NCBI GenBank assembly: GCA_001584585.1
Contig: LSYV01000550.1
Coordinates: 1-11,990, forward strand
Length of the DNA: 11,990 nucleotides
DNA from: Gonium pectorale
Taxonomy: Eukaryota; Chlorophyta; Chlorophyceae; Chlamydomonadales; Volvocaceae
Reading direction: 5' to 3'
Shown here: one piece after another, positions 1-7,792 of the stretch
Position numbering within the stretch: position 1 is the first letter of the stretch
How the letters are laid out: each line of letters begins with the position of its first letter
Made by a program: the position numbers and the translations under genes
Notes under the pieces: model-generated
What the model was told of the DNA's origin: nothing
The model's input: only the letters and a program-made list of their open reading frames with translations
Database searches by the model: none

Positions 1-1835
1 CCACCCCACCGTCGGGTTTGTCTCGCCGTGCCCAGCGACCGGGCGGCGTACAGGCGGAACCCACCGCCGTCAGGCGCTCACCCCGCCATCCCGTCTCTCT
101 CTCCAACCGACCGAGCAGCGCTGGAGAACTGCGTACGGGACAACTACGACATGTTTGCAGTCACCAACGGCCAGTTAGGCCGCACGACGAGGATAGAGGC
201 CACCATCGACACCCGGGAGGAAAGCCCAGTTGCCTTGAACCCCTACCGACTCAGCAAAGTCGAGAAGGAGGCCATGGAGGCCGGAATCACGCGCATGCTT
301 GAGGACGGCGTGGTACGGCACTCCACCTCCGAGTGGTCTTCACCAGTTATCATGGTACCGAAGACCGATGGCTCCTTACGTTTCTGCATCGACCTACGTG
401 GAGTCAACCAGAAGACCAAGGCCGTGCGGTACCCGACGTGTGTCAGCGTGTCGATGAGCGCCTGTACATGCGGCAAACGTTGTCAATTGGGGCCAGTCAC
501 CCACCCACCCACTCAGCCACTCACCCAGTTCACTGCCGCCGCCGCCGGCGCGAGCGCCCGCCGCGCCGCCCGCTGCAGCGGCGCGCCCGGGCCCAGCGCC
601 GCCAGCACGGCGGCGTCGGGTCGCGCCGACGGCGGCGGCCACAGCAGGCAGCAGGGTGTGTCTACACCGCCATTGACCTCAAGTCAGGCTTCTGGCAAGT
701 GCATGTGGCCGAATCCGATCGCCACAAGCTAGCCTTTCAGGCCCCGTCTGGCCAGTACGAGTTCTGCGTACTCCCCATGGGCGCCCGAGGCTCACCAGCC
801 ATCTTCCAGCGGCTTATGTCACTGGTATTGCGGCCTCTCCACTGGGCACAGGGCCCAACCAGAACCATCCTGGGCTCTCGCCGGACAAGTGCGCCGTACT
901 GTTCATCGACGATATCTGCGTCTTCAGCCCTGACGTGAAGAGCCATGTACGGCACCTACGCCAGGTCTTTGATCTACTACGACTTGCCAACCTCAAGATG
1001 GCGCTCAAGAAGTGCGAGTTCGCACAACCCGACGTTCAGTTCCTCGGTCACGTGGTGAACGGAGCCACGGGCACCATCACCCCCGCGCCAAAGAATGTGG
1101 CGGTGATTGAGGGATACCCGGTACTGAGAGATGTACGGGCGATCAAGGCCTTCCTTGGCCTGACGTCGTACTACCGGCATTACGTAATGAATTACGGCCT
1201 GATAGCACTCCCCCTGTACGAGTGCCTGGGCAAGCAAGGATACCAGTGGGGAAGCCGTCAACAAGCAGCGTTTGAGCAGCTGAAGCAGGCCCTATGCTCC
1301 AAGCCCATCCTACGGGGACCTGATTTCGAGCGATCATTCATCCTGGCTACCGACTTCTGCAAGACCGCGGTCGCCGCCTGCTTATCTCAGTTAGACGACG
1401 AGGGCCGAGAGTACGCTGTGAGCTTCGCCTCCAAGAAGCTCAACGACACGCAGCGCAACTGGAGCTCGACTGACGGCGAAGCCTTTGCCGCCGTCTGGGC
1501 GATCAAGAGCTACCACGCGTACCTCTACGGCACCCCCTTCACTCTCGTAACCGACAACAGTACCCTCACGTTCATCATGAAGGCGAAGGACCTTACCGGC
1601 AAGCTAGCCCGTTACGCCATGCGGCTGCACGGATACACGTTTACCATCGTGCACCGGGCAGGCCGAAAGAATGGCAACGGCCGACGGGCTTAGCCGTCTC
1701 GGGCACCTCCAAGGAGGAGGGAGCCCCGAGGACATCCCCGAGCGCCCTACCGAAGCAGATCGGAAGCTGGAGCTTGCATCTCTAGCCCCCGACTTCAGTG
1801 CCCACGGGCAAACGTTCTCCTTACAGTTGCCGTGA
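1..1835 (+). pseudogene. pol: Ty3/gypsy pol: reverse transcriptase and RNase H, frameshifted
   Basis: This segment would copy element RNA into DNA and degrade the RNA strand. The pre-RT and finger region (from about base 115) shows IDTREESPVALNPYRLS, SSPVIMVPKTDGSLRFCIDLRG and NQKT, all standard Ty3 RT signatures. The palm follows with VYTAIDLKSGFWQ (from about 660) and FCVLPMGARGSPAIFQRL. The catalytic FIDD box (YVDD equivalent) is at 902-913. FLGLTSYYRHYV marks the connection region, and RNase H follows with the ATD aspartate at 1352-1354, TDGEAFA and TLVTDNSTL. Frame changes occur near 440 and 850-890. At about 1679 an extra base in 'aacggccgac' breaks the conserved N-ADGLSR end of RNase H; the frame after it runs to a TGA at 1833-1835. 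Catalytic residues survive, so the copy looks young but dead as written. The start lies outside the window. Confidence 0.9.
471..650 (+). repeat. GC-rich low-complexity insertion inside the RT domain
   Basis: RT homology stops after DERLYM (ending at 470) and resumes at GCVYTAIDL (from about 654). Family alignments normally have only a few residues between these points. The intervening ~180 bp begin with a degenerate period-4 tract, CACC/CACT units at about 498-528, and continue as almost pure G+C with CCG/GCG runs. It keeps the flanking reading frame open, encoding an Arg/Pro-rich stretch. I see no convincing target-site duplication and no good splice sites. It could be replication slippage, a small insertion, or an assembly artefact. 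It would disrupt the RT fold between conserved blocks. Confidence 0.7.
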
Positions 1836-2184
1836 CCCTCCGCCTGGGCCACGGACAACATGGACATCGAGCTGTTCACCCTGGAGACGGGCGCTGGCCA
1901 CCCTCCATCCGCGGAGCAACTCCCGACCACGCCAACGCGTACCAGCCCCTTCAGTGGAGCAGCCCACGTCCCACCGCCTGGCAGCGAGCGGAACTCTCCC
2001 GCTCTTCCGCCAGGACTCACCGTGCAGAACCTGGTGAGAACCGAGGCCCATCAGATGGCCTCTCCCATCGTATTCCAGCCCATGGCGATCGCCCGCCCGA
2101 GCCTAGGGAACAGCCCCGGCCCGAAGCGACCTCTGGGACTCACCGACCCACGGGTCAGCCCGCAGCCCATCAAGTGCGGCCGCC
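1836..2184 (+). pseudogene. pol: Pro/Ser-rich pol linker between RNase H and PHD finger
   Basis: After the in-frame TGA at 1833-1835 the same frame continues open (ATDNMDIELFTLETGAG and onward) to about 2213. It encodes a Pro-, Ser- and Thr-rich, probably disordered segment with no recognised domain. Near 2185 the useful frame changes by one register. The next frame carries a basic PRKRSN cluster (about 2200-2217), which could be a nuclear localisation signal (inference), then RLKDYVDY leading into the PHD finger. The open frame on both sides of one TGA suggests a single polyprotein interrupted by a nonsense change, though a natural end of an RT-RNase H ORF cannot be excluded. Confidence 0.6.
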
Positions 2185-3051
2185 GCGATCAACGCCACGC
2201 CACGCAAGCGTAGCAATGCGCTCAAGCCAGCACGCCTGAAAGACTACGTGGACTACAGCAGTGACAGCACCGACAGCCTCTGCTGCACCGCTTGTGGATT
2301 GAGAAAGCCGGAGTGGAACATGCTGCTTTGTGACCACCCAGGCTGCACCAACGCCTTCCACACTACCTGCCTGAAACCGGCGCTGCCCGGAGTGCCCACC
2401 GGAGAATGGCACTGCCCCAAGCACGCCACCGGCGACAAGAATCTTACGCTCGGAGCCGCAACCCCAGGCCGCGACCCAGCAGGGCCAGGGCCGAGCAACC
2501 CTACCCCAGCCCAGACACCAGCTGTGCCGGGAGCGTCAAGCAACACGGGGGCAAGCCCCGCCCTCAACGGCGCTGCCCCGCTGGACGACAGCGACGAGGA
2601 GGACGACGACTACGAACCCAGCGACCTGGAGGAGACCTCCTCTGAGGGAATACTGGAGATCGACGGTGAACCTCCATACTATCCGTTGGAATCCAGGATC
2701 TGGTCCGACAGCAGCCTTCTAACTTACCTGGAGCACGGCAGCTTCTTCCCCGGGCCTGAGGACTCCTGGCCCGACTACTACAAGGAGTGCCAACGTGTAC
2801 AACGCAAGGTCCGCCGCTACTACATGAAGAACGGCGCGCTGTACCGCCATGGTACCAAGACCCGACCAGACGTCCGGGTACTCAAGCTTGAAGAACGCCT
2901 ACCTGCGCTGGAGGAAGTCCACGACCTAGCGCATCAAGGCGCCCGCACCACCTTCAACACCCTCAGGCAGCGCTACTACTGGGACAAGATGGACCACGAT
3001 GTCCGGGTCCATATTGCCAACAATGCAAGCCCACCCAGCATGTCCTGGTGA
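2185..3051 (+). pseudogene. pol: PHD finger, acidic linker and N-terminal part of integrase
   Basis: A continuous frame contains a PHD zinc finger at 2281-2424, then a Pro/Ala-rich linker and an acidic tract (DDSDEEDDDYEPSDLEE). The integrase N-terminal region follows: the YYMKNGALYRHGTK and RTTFNTLRQRYYWDKM signatures, with an H-x3-H pair (HDLAH, codons at 2920 and 2932). The matching C-x2-C (CQQC, 3015-3026) lies one frame away, so a single-base change near 3012 truncates this ORF at 3051 just before the last two zinc ligands. PHD fingers read histone H3 tails in host proteins (established). Placed beside integrase, this one could guide integration to chromatin, a job other Ty3 elements give to a C-terminal chromodomain (inference). 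Confidence 0.88.
2281..2424 (+). other. PHD-type zinc finger domain within the retroelement polyprotein
   Basis: Spacing is C-x2-C (CTAC), an 11-residue arm, C-x4-C (CDHPGC), x4-H-x2-C (FHTTC), then a long loop ending in W-x-C-P-x-H (EWHCPKH). This matches the PHD C4HC3 layout, including the aromatic residue two positions before the penultimate ligand. The final ligand is His where Cys is usual. Zinc can be bound by His, so the fold may remain intact. LLCDHPGC, AFHTTC and GEWHCP are typical PHD surface motifs. Confidence 0.88.
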
Positions 3052-4157
3052 AGGACGCCCCGCTGCGGCCCCTGCCAATCGTTGGGCTTTGGCAACGTGT
3101 GCACTGTGACCTGGCCGGACCATACCCGACCACAAAACAGGGGCACCGATACGTCATCATGGCCGTAGACTCCTGGTCCAAGTGGCCGGAAGTCGGGCTG
3201 CTGCCCAACAAGAAGTCCAAGACCACTGCCCGCTGGCTGTACGAGCACTTTATCTCTAGGTACGGCAGCCCGGAGATCGTCCTGACCGACCAGGGCACGG
3301 CGTGGCAAGGCGATTTCGACAAACTACTACGACGGGAGCACATCGTTCATCGCCGTACCTCTGCCTACACCCCCACCACGAACGGCCAGTGCGAGAGGTT
3401 CGTGGGGGTAATGCGCACCGCTCTGGTACGACATCTGCAAGGCCAGAAGGAGGACTGGGACAACCACGTCTACAAGACAGCCTATGCTTACCGTGCGGCG
3501 CGGCAGTACAGCACGGACCTCAGTCCGGCGATGTGCTTATACGGCCGGGAGCTCACGCTGGCCAAAGAACGACCCGAGCCCCCGCCCGGGTCACAGTCGC
3601 CCGAATCCCGCTGCGGCAGCAGCAGCGAGGAGCGGAACGCCGACGCCGTCCAGCAAGCACGACAGCAGCTACAAGAGAGGATAACAGCCACCGTCCAGAA
3701 GAGTCTGGAGCGCGCTCAGGAGCGGGACCGACGCAGCCACGCCCGGCGACCCCACCAGAACAAACCACCCATTGGCGCCGCCGAGCCTCCTACAATCGCC
3801 AACACCCAACCAACCCCAGAGCAGCAGAAGGGGAGTCGCCGCGCCCACCTGGCTCCCACGACGCCCACCGAAGAGGACAGCGCCGACGGCCGCCCTACTT
3901 CTGATCAGCGTCCCACTCCCCAACCCAGCTGTGACGAGGTTGAAGACGGCGATCCTACCTACTCTCACCTGCCTGCTCTCAGCAAAGGAGCCCTGGTATA
4001 CCGCAAGCGACGTACCAAGACCAAGCTCCAGTCCGAGCGTGAGGGGTCCTTTCGTTTTCTATCCTACAGCCGAAAGGGGACGCTGGCCCTGGTGGAGGAC
4101 GGACGCGGCACCTCCTTCACCGTCCCTATTCACCAACTCTTTGTGCCCCGAGCCTAA
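3015..4157 (+). CDS. pol: Ty3/gypsy integrase: zinc-binding C-x2-C, DDE core and SH3-like C-terminus
   Basis: Integrase joins retroelement DNA to the host chromosome. The frame opens with CQQCKPTQH, the last zinc ligands of the HHCC domain. The RNase H-fold core has catalytic Asp in VHCDLAGP (codon 3108), Asp in VLTDQGTAW (codon 3288) and Glu in NGQCERF (codon 3393). There are 34 residues between the last two, where Ty3 integrases usually have 35. SAYTPTTNGQ and YGRELT are family landmarks. A 130-residue Pro/Gln/Arg-rich disordered segment with a probable helix (ARQQLQERITATVQKSLE) follows. A small SH3-like domain at the end (KGALVYRKRRTKTKLQ to HQLFVP) resembles the GPY/F-type C-terminus. 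The frame stops at 4155-4157 beside a CCCC run (4146-4149). One C fewer would lead straight into the methyltransferase-like domain frame. Confidence 0.9.
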   Translation, partial: CQQCKPTQHVLVKDAPLRPLPIVGLWQRVHCDLAGPYPTTKQGHRYVIMAVDSWSKWPEVGLLPNKKSKTTARWLYEHFISRYGSPEIVLTDQGTAWQGDFDKLLRREHIVHRRTSAYTPTTNGQCERFVGVMRTALVRHLQGQKEDWDNHVYKTAYAYRAARQYSTDLSPAMCLYGRELTLAKERPEPPPGSQSPESRCGSSSEERNADAVQQARQQLQERITATVQKSLERAQERDRRSHARRPHQNKPPIGAAEPPTIANTQPTPEQQKGSRRAHLAPTTPTEEDSADGRPTSDQRPTPQPSCDEVEDGDPTYSHLPALSKGALVYRKRRTKTKLQSEREGSFRFLSYSRKGTLALVEDGRGTSFTVPIHQLFVPRA

Positions 4158-4864
4158 GTTGGAAGTTCCCACCTTGGGGGACGGCACTGTGAGAGGGGCA
4201 GGAGAGACCAAGCCCCACAGCCTCGACCAGCTACGTTTGAGATTAGAGGAGCTATACCCTGGGATTCCTCTCCCCCGGAGCTTCGTAATCCGAATGTTTC
4301 GACGATGGCAAGGCACCAATGCCGCGCCGCTGTCCCGCTGACCTTCCCGACTACCCTAGAAGAAGTCCAAGTTCTGGCCCAACAACTGGACTGGGGAGCG
4401 CTCAACAACGCCTGCCCCTATCCCATCATTCTGGACCCATGCGTGGGGAACGGCACGATTGCCCGACACCTGAGCGACCTGAGCGACCTGACCCATTGGG
4501 CCCAGCCGGGGAGCAGATGGAGCTCGTGTCCAACGACCCTCAGCCCTACCACGCCTGTCAAGCCCATGTGGATATTGTGCTACCCGACAACTGGCGACTA
4601 CTGCCCCAACCAGACGTAATCATCACGTCCCCACCTTTCGAGCTGAGCGACCTCATGCTCCCGGACCTTGTCAGGCGAGCCCGTGTTCTCGCCGCCTTCC
4701 ACGTTGCCGGCGACTTTTGCAGCAACAGCGGAGAACCACGCCGAAGTTGGTTAGCCCAACTGGCTCGGGAGCAGCGCCTGACCATGGTGCTGGGACTACC
4801 ACTGGTCAAAGGCCGGCCCGTCCGACGCTGTGCCTGGCTTCTTGTATGGGCATCGACATCCTGA
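4150..4864 (+). pseudogene. SAM-dependent methyltransferase-like domain appended to the retroelement, frameshifted
   Basis: Three frames are needed. The first (4150 to about 4320) encodes a helical lead-in (HSLDQLRLRLEELYPG, PRSFVIRMFRRW). The second (about 4320-4490) carries FPTTLEEVQVLAQQLDW and ILDPCVGNGTIARHL, with the motif I-like DPCVGNGT at 4434-4457. The third (about 4490-4864) has VSNDPQPYHACQAHVDIVLPDNW, DVIITSPPF with SPPF at 4628-4639, and a C-terminus with VLGLPLVKG and RRCAWLLVWAS. A glycine-rich D-x-x-x-G-x-G SAM loop followed by (S/N/D)PP(F/Y/W) is the signature of amino-methyltransferases acting on adenine N6 or cytosine N4. SPP is most typical of the N4-cytosine type (established). 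Activity and substrate are inference. Similar tails on algal retroelements are a recollection I could not check. A 9-bp unit (ctgagcgac) is duplicated near 4475-4490, close to the last frame change. Confidence 0.65.
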
Positions 4865-5080
4865 AAGAAAATTATCCAACGTCCCGGAGCGGAGCTTGTC
4901 ATCTGTCCAACACCGACTTGAAAGTGGAGCCGAGACGCGCCGGCATGGCAATCCAACAACTATCTTCTGGAGCTAGGTGTACACACCCCAACACGTGACC
5001 GCAGCCGAAGTATCAGGCTTGGGCGGTTCAGCGTGCGGGCGAATTGATTGCCTGAGGACATGCAAGGGTACACGGGGCCA

Positions 5081-5096
5081 AGTGACAGCTGTCACT
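5081..5096. promoter_or_regulatory. Perfect 16-bp palindrome AGTGACAGCTGTCACT
   Basis: The 16 bases equal their own reverse complement, centred on CAGCTG. The inner TGACAGCTGTCA is the kind of inverted TGACA half-site pair bound by TALE-homeodomain proteins in other eukaryotes (established for animals). It lies about 220 bp past the last retroelement stop, where a 3' LTR U3 region would be expected. A role as a binding site is inference. Confidence 0.4.
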
Positions 5097-5860
5097 CCAA
5101 TGGGTGTCCAGCTGCAATTTGCCGCCCGGTCGCATATCGCCCAACCCTTCTCAGCGGCGCCGCCCCGGGGATGTCCGTCCGGCGACCCGCCAGACGGGAC
5201 GGCATCTTTCCTGATAAGTTTGAGTTAGCGATTCTGTACTATAGCGCCCGAATCCCGTGCGACCGCAACGCGCGTGAGACCAGGAGACCTTTAAGGCATC
5301 GTAAGATGTCCCGGTAGCCGATTGGAAGTTGGCACGTGCGCCGACTAGTCTTTGCGTTGAGAGTTTTCCCTTTCGCTTAACTTCTGTTTCTTGTTTGTGT
5401 TTAGCTGAGCCCGCATCGCTTTCTGCTGAGTGCGCGGCAGTCATCGGCGGTTCATCGGAAGGTAGCCGTTACGGTTAGTTGCTACTGCGTTGCTACGGGA
5501 ATTTCCCATACTTAAGGCCAAGCTTGGGCCGCATCGTTATCAACAGTCCCGCATACAAACTACACAACTCTAGAGAACGATACTCTGGAGTGGGTGCCAA
5601 CTGTGCCCTCGCTCAACTGCACCGACTGGGCTTTGACTGTGTAACGTTTACGGCCTGGACACTGTTCGATCACCTTGTTTCCCGGCCTAGTGGCCTACCG
5701 ACCCAACCAACGGTCGTCGTTTCCCGGACAGCCGCGAGCAGTTAGGTGCAGCTTCGCCCTCCCTCGCAGGTCCCTCGTCCCACGCTCAGGTACTCAAGAC
5801 TCCCTCGTCTCGCAAGCCGAGCCAAGCTTCTCCAAGTGTGCGCTCCACCGCCGACGCACA

Positions 5861-5886
5861 TCTCTGTCTCTCTCTCTCTCTCTCTC
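5861..5886. repeat. TC dinucleotide microsatellite
   Basis: A 26-bp run of TC units with a single interruption (TCTCTG near its start). It produces a Ser-Leu repeat in one spurious reading frame. Confidence 0.9.
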
Positions 5887-6269
5887 CCCGGCTAACCAGT
5901 GCTCTCGCCCCCGAGCGATACGTGCCCGGCCTAAACGGTTCTGGGAGGCACGGACGAGGGGGACCAGCATAAGGTGGTTACGTCGCCTTATCGTTGAGCC
6001 CCGCCGACATCTTCTACCATCGGGTGCCCCTGAGCATCCCCGACTACAGGGCCCAAGACCCAAGTCTCCAAGTCTACGGACAACACCTTCACCAAGACCG
6101 TCAAGACGACCGCATTGCTGAACCCCCGCCGAACCCTATCGGCTGATTCTCCTGCGTGCGCAGCCAGGTCCCGCAGATTCTGTCCTCAGGCACACCGGGC
6201 AATTCCCAGGCTTCGCCAGTTTCCCTGCGGCTTCGGACCGCTATCCTTCTTCTCCCGTTCCCACCGCTC

Positions 6270-6321
6270 GCTGAGTGAGACAGCGAGTCGGTCCGTGGGT
6301 GTCGTTGCTGAGTGAGACAGC
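6270..6321. repeat. Pair of 15-bp direct repeats (GCTGAGTGAGACAGC)
   Basis: Identical copies at 6270-6284 and 6307-6321, starts 37 bp apart, in otherwise non-coding sequence. They could be binding sites or a remnant of a local tandem duplication. Confidence 0.8.
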
Positions 6322-6397
6322 ACGCGCAGGTCGGCCCCGGCACATCTCCTTGCCCGGCTCACCGCCCACAGCTCTGAGTGTTTCCCTACCGCCTAGA

Positions 6398-6424
6398 CAA
6401 CAACAACAACGACGACGACAACAG
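6398..6424. repeat. CAA/CGA trinucleotide repeat
   Basis: Four CAA-type units run into three GAC-type units and then ACAACAG, a period-3 simple repeat of about 27 bp. Confidence 0.8.
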
Positions 6425-6601
6425 CGATATCTGCCAAGGCCCTTCGTTCAAGGTCGCCTACCGATCTACGCCTTCGCCTCCGCCTCCGTCTCCCCTCGTA
6501 CCCGTACGAGCGTGCCTTTCCCCATCGGCACCCTTGGTTCCTCCCTTCCCCACAGGGCAGTGATTGCTATCGCTCCCCTCGAGCGAGGTTAAAACAGTGT
6601 C

Positions 6602-6621
6602 CAGGCGTCATCATACGCCTG
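6602..6621. other. Short perfect hairpin, 7-bp stem and 6-base loop
   Basis: CAGGCGT (6602-6608) pairs with ACGCCTG (6615-6621) around the loop CATCAT. No T-run follows, so it is not a bacterial-style terminator. Its significance is unknown. Confidence 0.4.
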
Positions 6622-7140
6622 CCCTGGCTGGCTGTTCCTTGTAGGGTGACCCACTTTCCGCAGGCGCGCGCGAAAAATTTGGGCAGGACGTTCAATTCCC
6701 GGCCGGACGCCGCGCCCGCGCTTTCCGTAGTGACAGGGCTTCGAGTGTGCCTTCACGACGTTAGCGCCCTGCCTGGTTTTCTCACGTGGTGGCAGTGCAT
6801 GTGTCGGTGGCTGCTCGTCGCCGCTCTGCTATGAGTGATATCGGCCTGCCAGCGCTAATCACTCTGAGTGCCTGCTTATGCTGAGGCGGCCTTGTGTGGC
6901 GGCGTCTTGTTGCGGCTTGTTCCCCTGCTTTTTGCGGGGTCAATGCCAGTAGGGGCGGTTTTTCAGGAACTCTCTTACGCTGGGGACGTATGCACCTGTC
7001 CTACTTGGTAGGGCACAGGGGTTTCGGGTAACACCGTGCGAGGAAGTTCGTTCCGTAACAGGCCCGTACCGGTATGCACCTAACCACAGAATGCGCCACG
7101 TAGCACGGGAGACGGGCTGCCGCCACCAGGCCAGAGCAGC

Positions 7141-7179
7141 GGGACGGGCGGGGCGGGGGAAGAGTAGGGCAGGGCAGGG
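7141..7179 (+). other. G-run cluster with G-quadruplex potential
   Basis: The first 19 bases (7141-7159) are four G-runs of 3, 3, 4 and 5 with loops of 2, 1 and 1. Three more GGG runs follow at 7167, 7172 and 7177. This satisfies the usual G3+N1-7 intramolecular quadruplex rule on the plus strand. It lies about 0.6 kb upstream of the FkbM-type gene start. Confidence 0.6.
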
Positions 7180-7576
7180 CGCAACAGCGTCTGGGGAGCG
7201 CAGCTCCACCTTTTGTAACCAGGAACATGGACACGGGCCGGGCCGCCCGCTTGCTCCTTTACCATCAGCTAATGCACTGAAGTGCACCACGGAAGCAGCT
7301 TGCATACGACTTAATTGAATGGACCGCGCGGGGGTCGCGCACGCGAAGGTGACTGGGAACACAGGTGACCGTTCAGTGGCTGCTTCAGTTTTGTTGAGTA
7401 AAACTACATCTACTGACGGAGTATACAGCAAATAGGAGCGAGAATGCATAAGGTCGGAATGTTTAGTTTTCCTGTCGCGAGGCCAGATTATCTGAGCTCC
7501 GTGGTATAGAGGTACATTAAAGGCATCGACTACAACTATCCGCAGGGCGCGCGGTGATGGTCGACCGGCTTCATAC

Positions 7577-7605
7577 AGACGGACGGACTGACCGACGGAC
7601 GGACA
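7577..7605. repeat. Period-4 GGAC-type repeat
   Basis: Degenerate ACGG/ACGGAC units over about 29 bp (acggacggactgaccgacgg and on). A related GGACGGAC with a run of ten C follows at about 7620-7637. Confidence 0.75.
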
Positions 7606-7670
7606 GGGTGAGCCCAGGGACGGACGGCCCCCCCCCCGAACCGCTACGCGTTGCCTTGTTGGTATCGGAG

Positions 7671-7698
7671 GTGCCCCTGACGGAAGTGCCCCTGACGG
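7671..7698. repeat. Tandem 15-bp-period repeat (GTGCCCCTGACGG twice)
   Basis: Identical 13-bp cores at 7671-7683 and 7686-7698, about 95 bp upstream of the FkbM-type start codon. They could be slippage products or promoter-proximal sites. Confidence 0.75.
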
Positions 7699-7792
7699 CC
7701 GTACCACATTCATCTTCTCCAGCTTCACGGCAACTAAGCATATTGACTTCCATTAAGTACCACGATCACGTAAACTCGTCCTCATTCTCAAG

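Larger units (their letters stand above)
1..4864 (+). mobile_element. Ty3/gypsy-type LTR retrotransposon, 5'-truncated by the window
   Basis: One plus-strand succession of retroelement domains fills this stretch: reverse transcriptase, RNase H, linker, PHD finger, integrase zinc-binding motif, integrase DDE core, SH3-like C-terminus, and a methyltransferase-like domain. RT and RNase H upstream of integrase is the Ty3/gypsy order (established knowledge). The frame is open at base 1, so gag, protease and the 5' LTR lie outside the window. I could not delimit a 3' LTR, so the right boundary is set at the last coding stop. Frame changes near 440, 850-890, 1679, 2185, 3012, 4146, 4320 and 4490, plus an in-frame TGA at 1833-1835, make this copy non-autonomous as written. 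The PHD finger and terminal methyltransferase-like module are accessory domains not found in standard Ty3 elements. Confidence 0.93.
4865..7792. other. Long non-coding stretch between retroelement and FkbM-type gene
   Basis: About 2.9 kb without a convincing gene. The left part probably includes the retroelement 3' untranslated sequence and LTR, because it directly follows the last pol domain. No second LTR copy lies in the window, so its limits cannot be set. A purine run (gaaagaaaa, about 4863-4871) is a weak polypurine-tract candidate. The T-rich stretch around 5360-5405 and the 5' flank of the next gene may be regulatory. Open frames here (such as 5675-6121 plus and 6940-7728 minus) have low-complexity composition and no recognisable domain. 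Simple repeats and possible secondary structures are listed separately. Confidence 0.6.

Noticed and set aside
471..650. GC-rich RT insertion as a spliceosomal intron
   Set aside because: No GT donor or pyrimidine-tract acceptor like those of the verified 57-nt intron, and the block keeps the reading frame open.
5675..6121. 148-codon plus-strand open frame with a Ser-Leu repeat
   Set aside because: The Ser-Leu repeat is the translated TC microsatellite and the rest is Arg/Pro/Ser-rich low complexity with no recognisable motif.
4865..6840. 3' LTR of the Ty3 element
   Set aside because: Expected here, but the 5' LTR is outside the window, no convincing polypurine tract plus TG...CA pair was seen, and no target-site duplication could be matched, so no boundaries are given.
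6988..7081. 10-bp direct repeat GTATGCACCT (6988-6997 and 7072-7081) as a possible target-site duplication
   Set aside because: The 74 bp between the copies show no tail, terminal repeat or tRNA-like structure, and no interrupted gene proves an insertion.
7660..7671. TGGTATCGGAGG resembling a primer-binding site for initiator Met tRNA
   Set aside because: Two mismatches, no adjacent LTR end, and no gag-like frame downstream; the FkbM-type gene follows instead.
6940..7728. 262-codon minus-strand open frame upstream of the FkbM-type gene
   Set aside because: It starts with GTG, runs through simple repeats, a poly-C tract and the G-run cluster, and shows no domain or even hydrophobic pattern. 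GC-rich DNA makes such a long chance frame possible, so it is not called.
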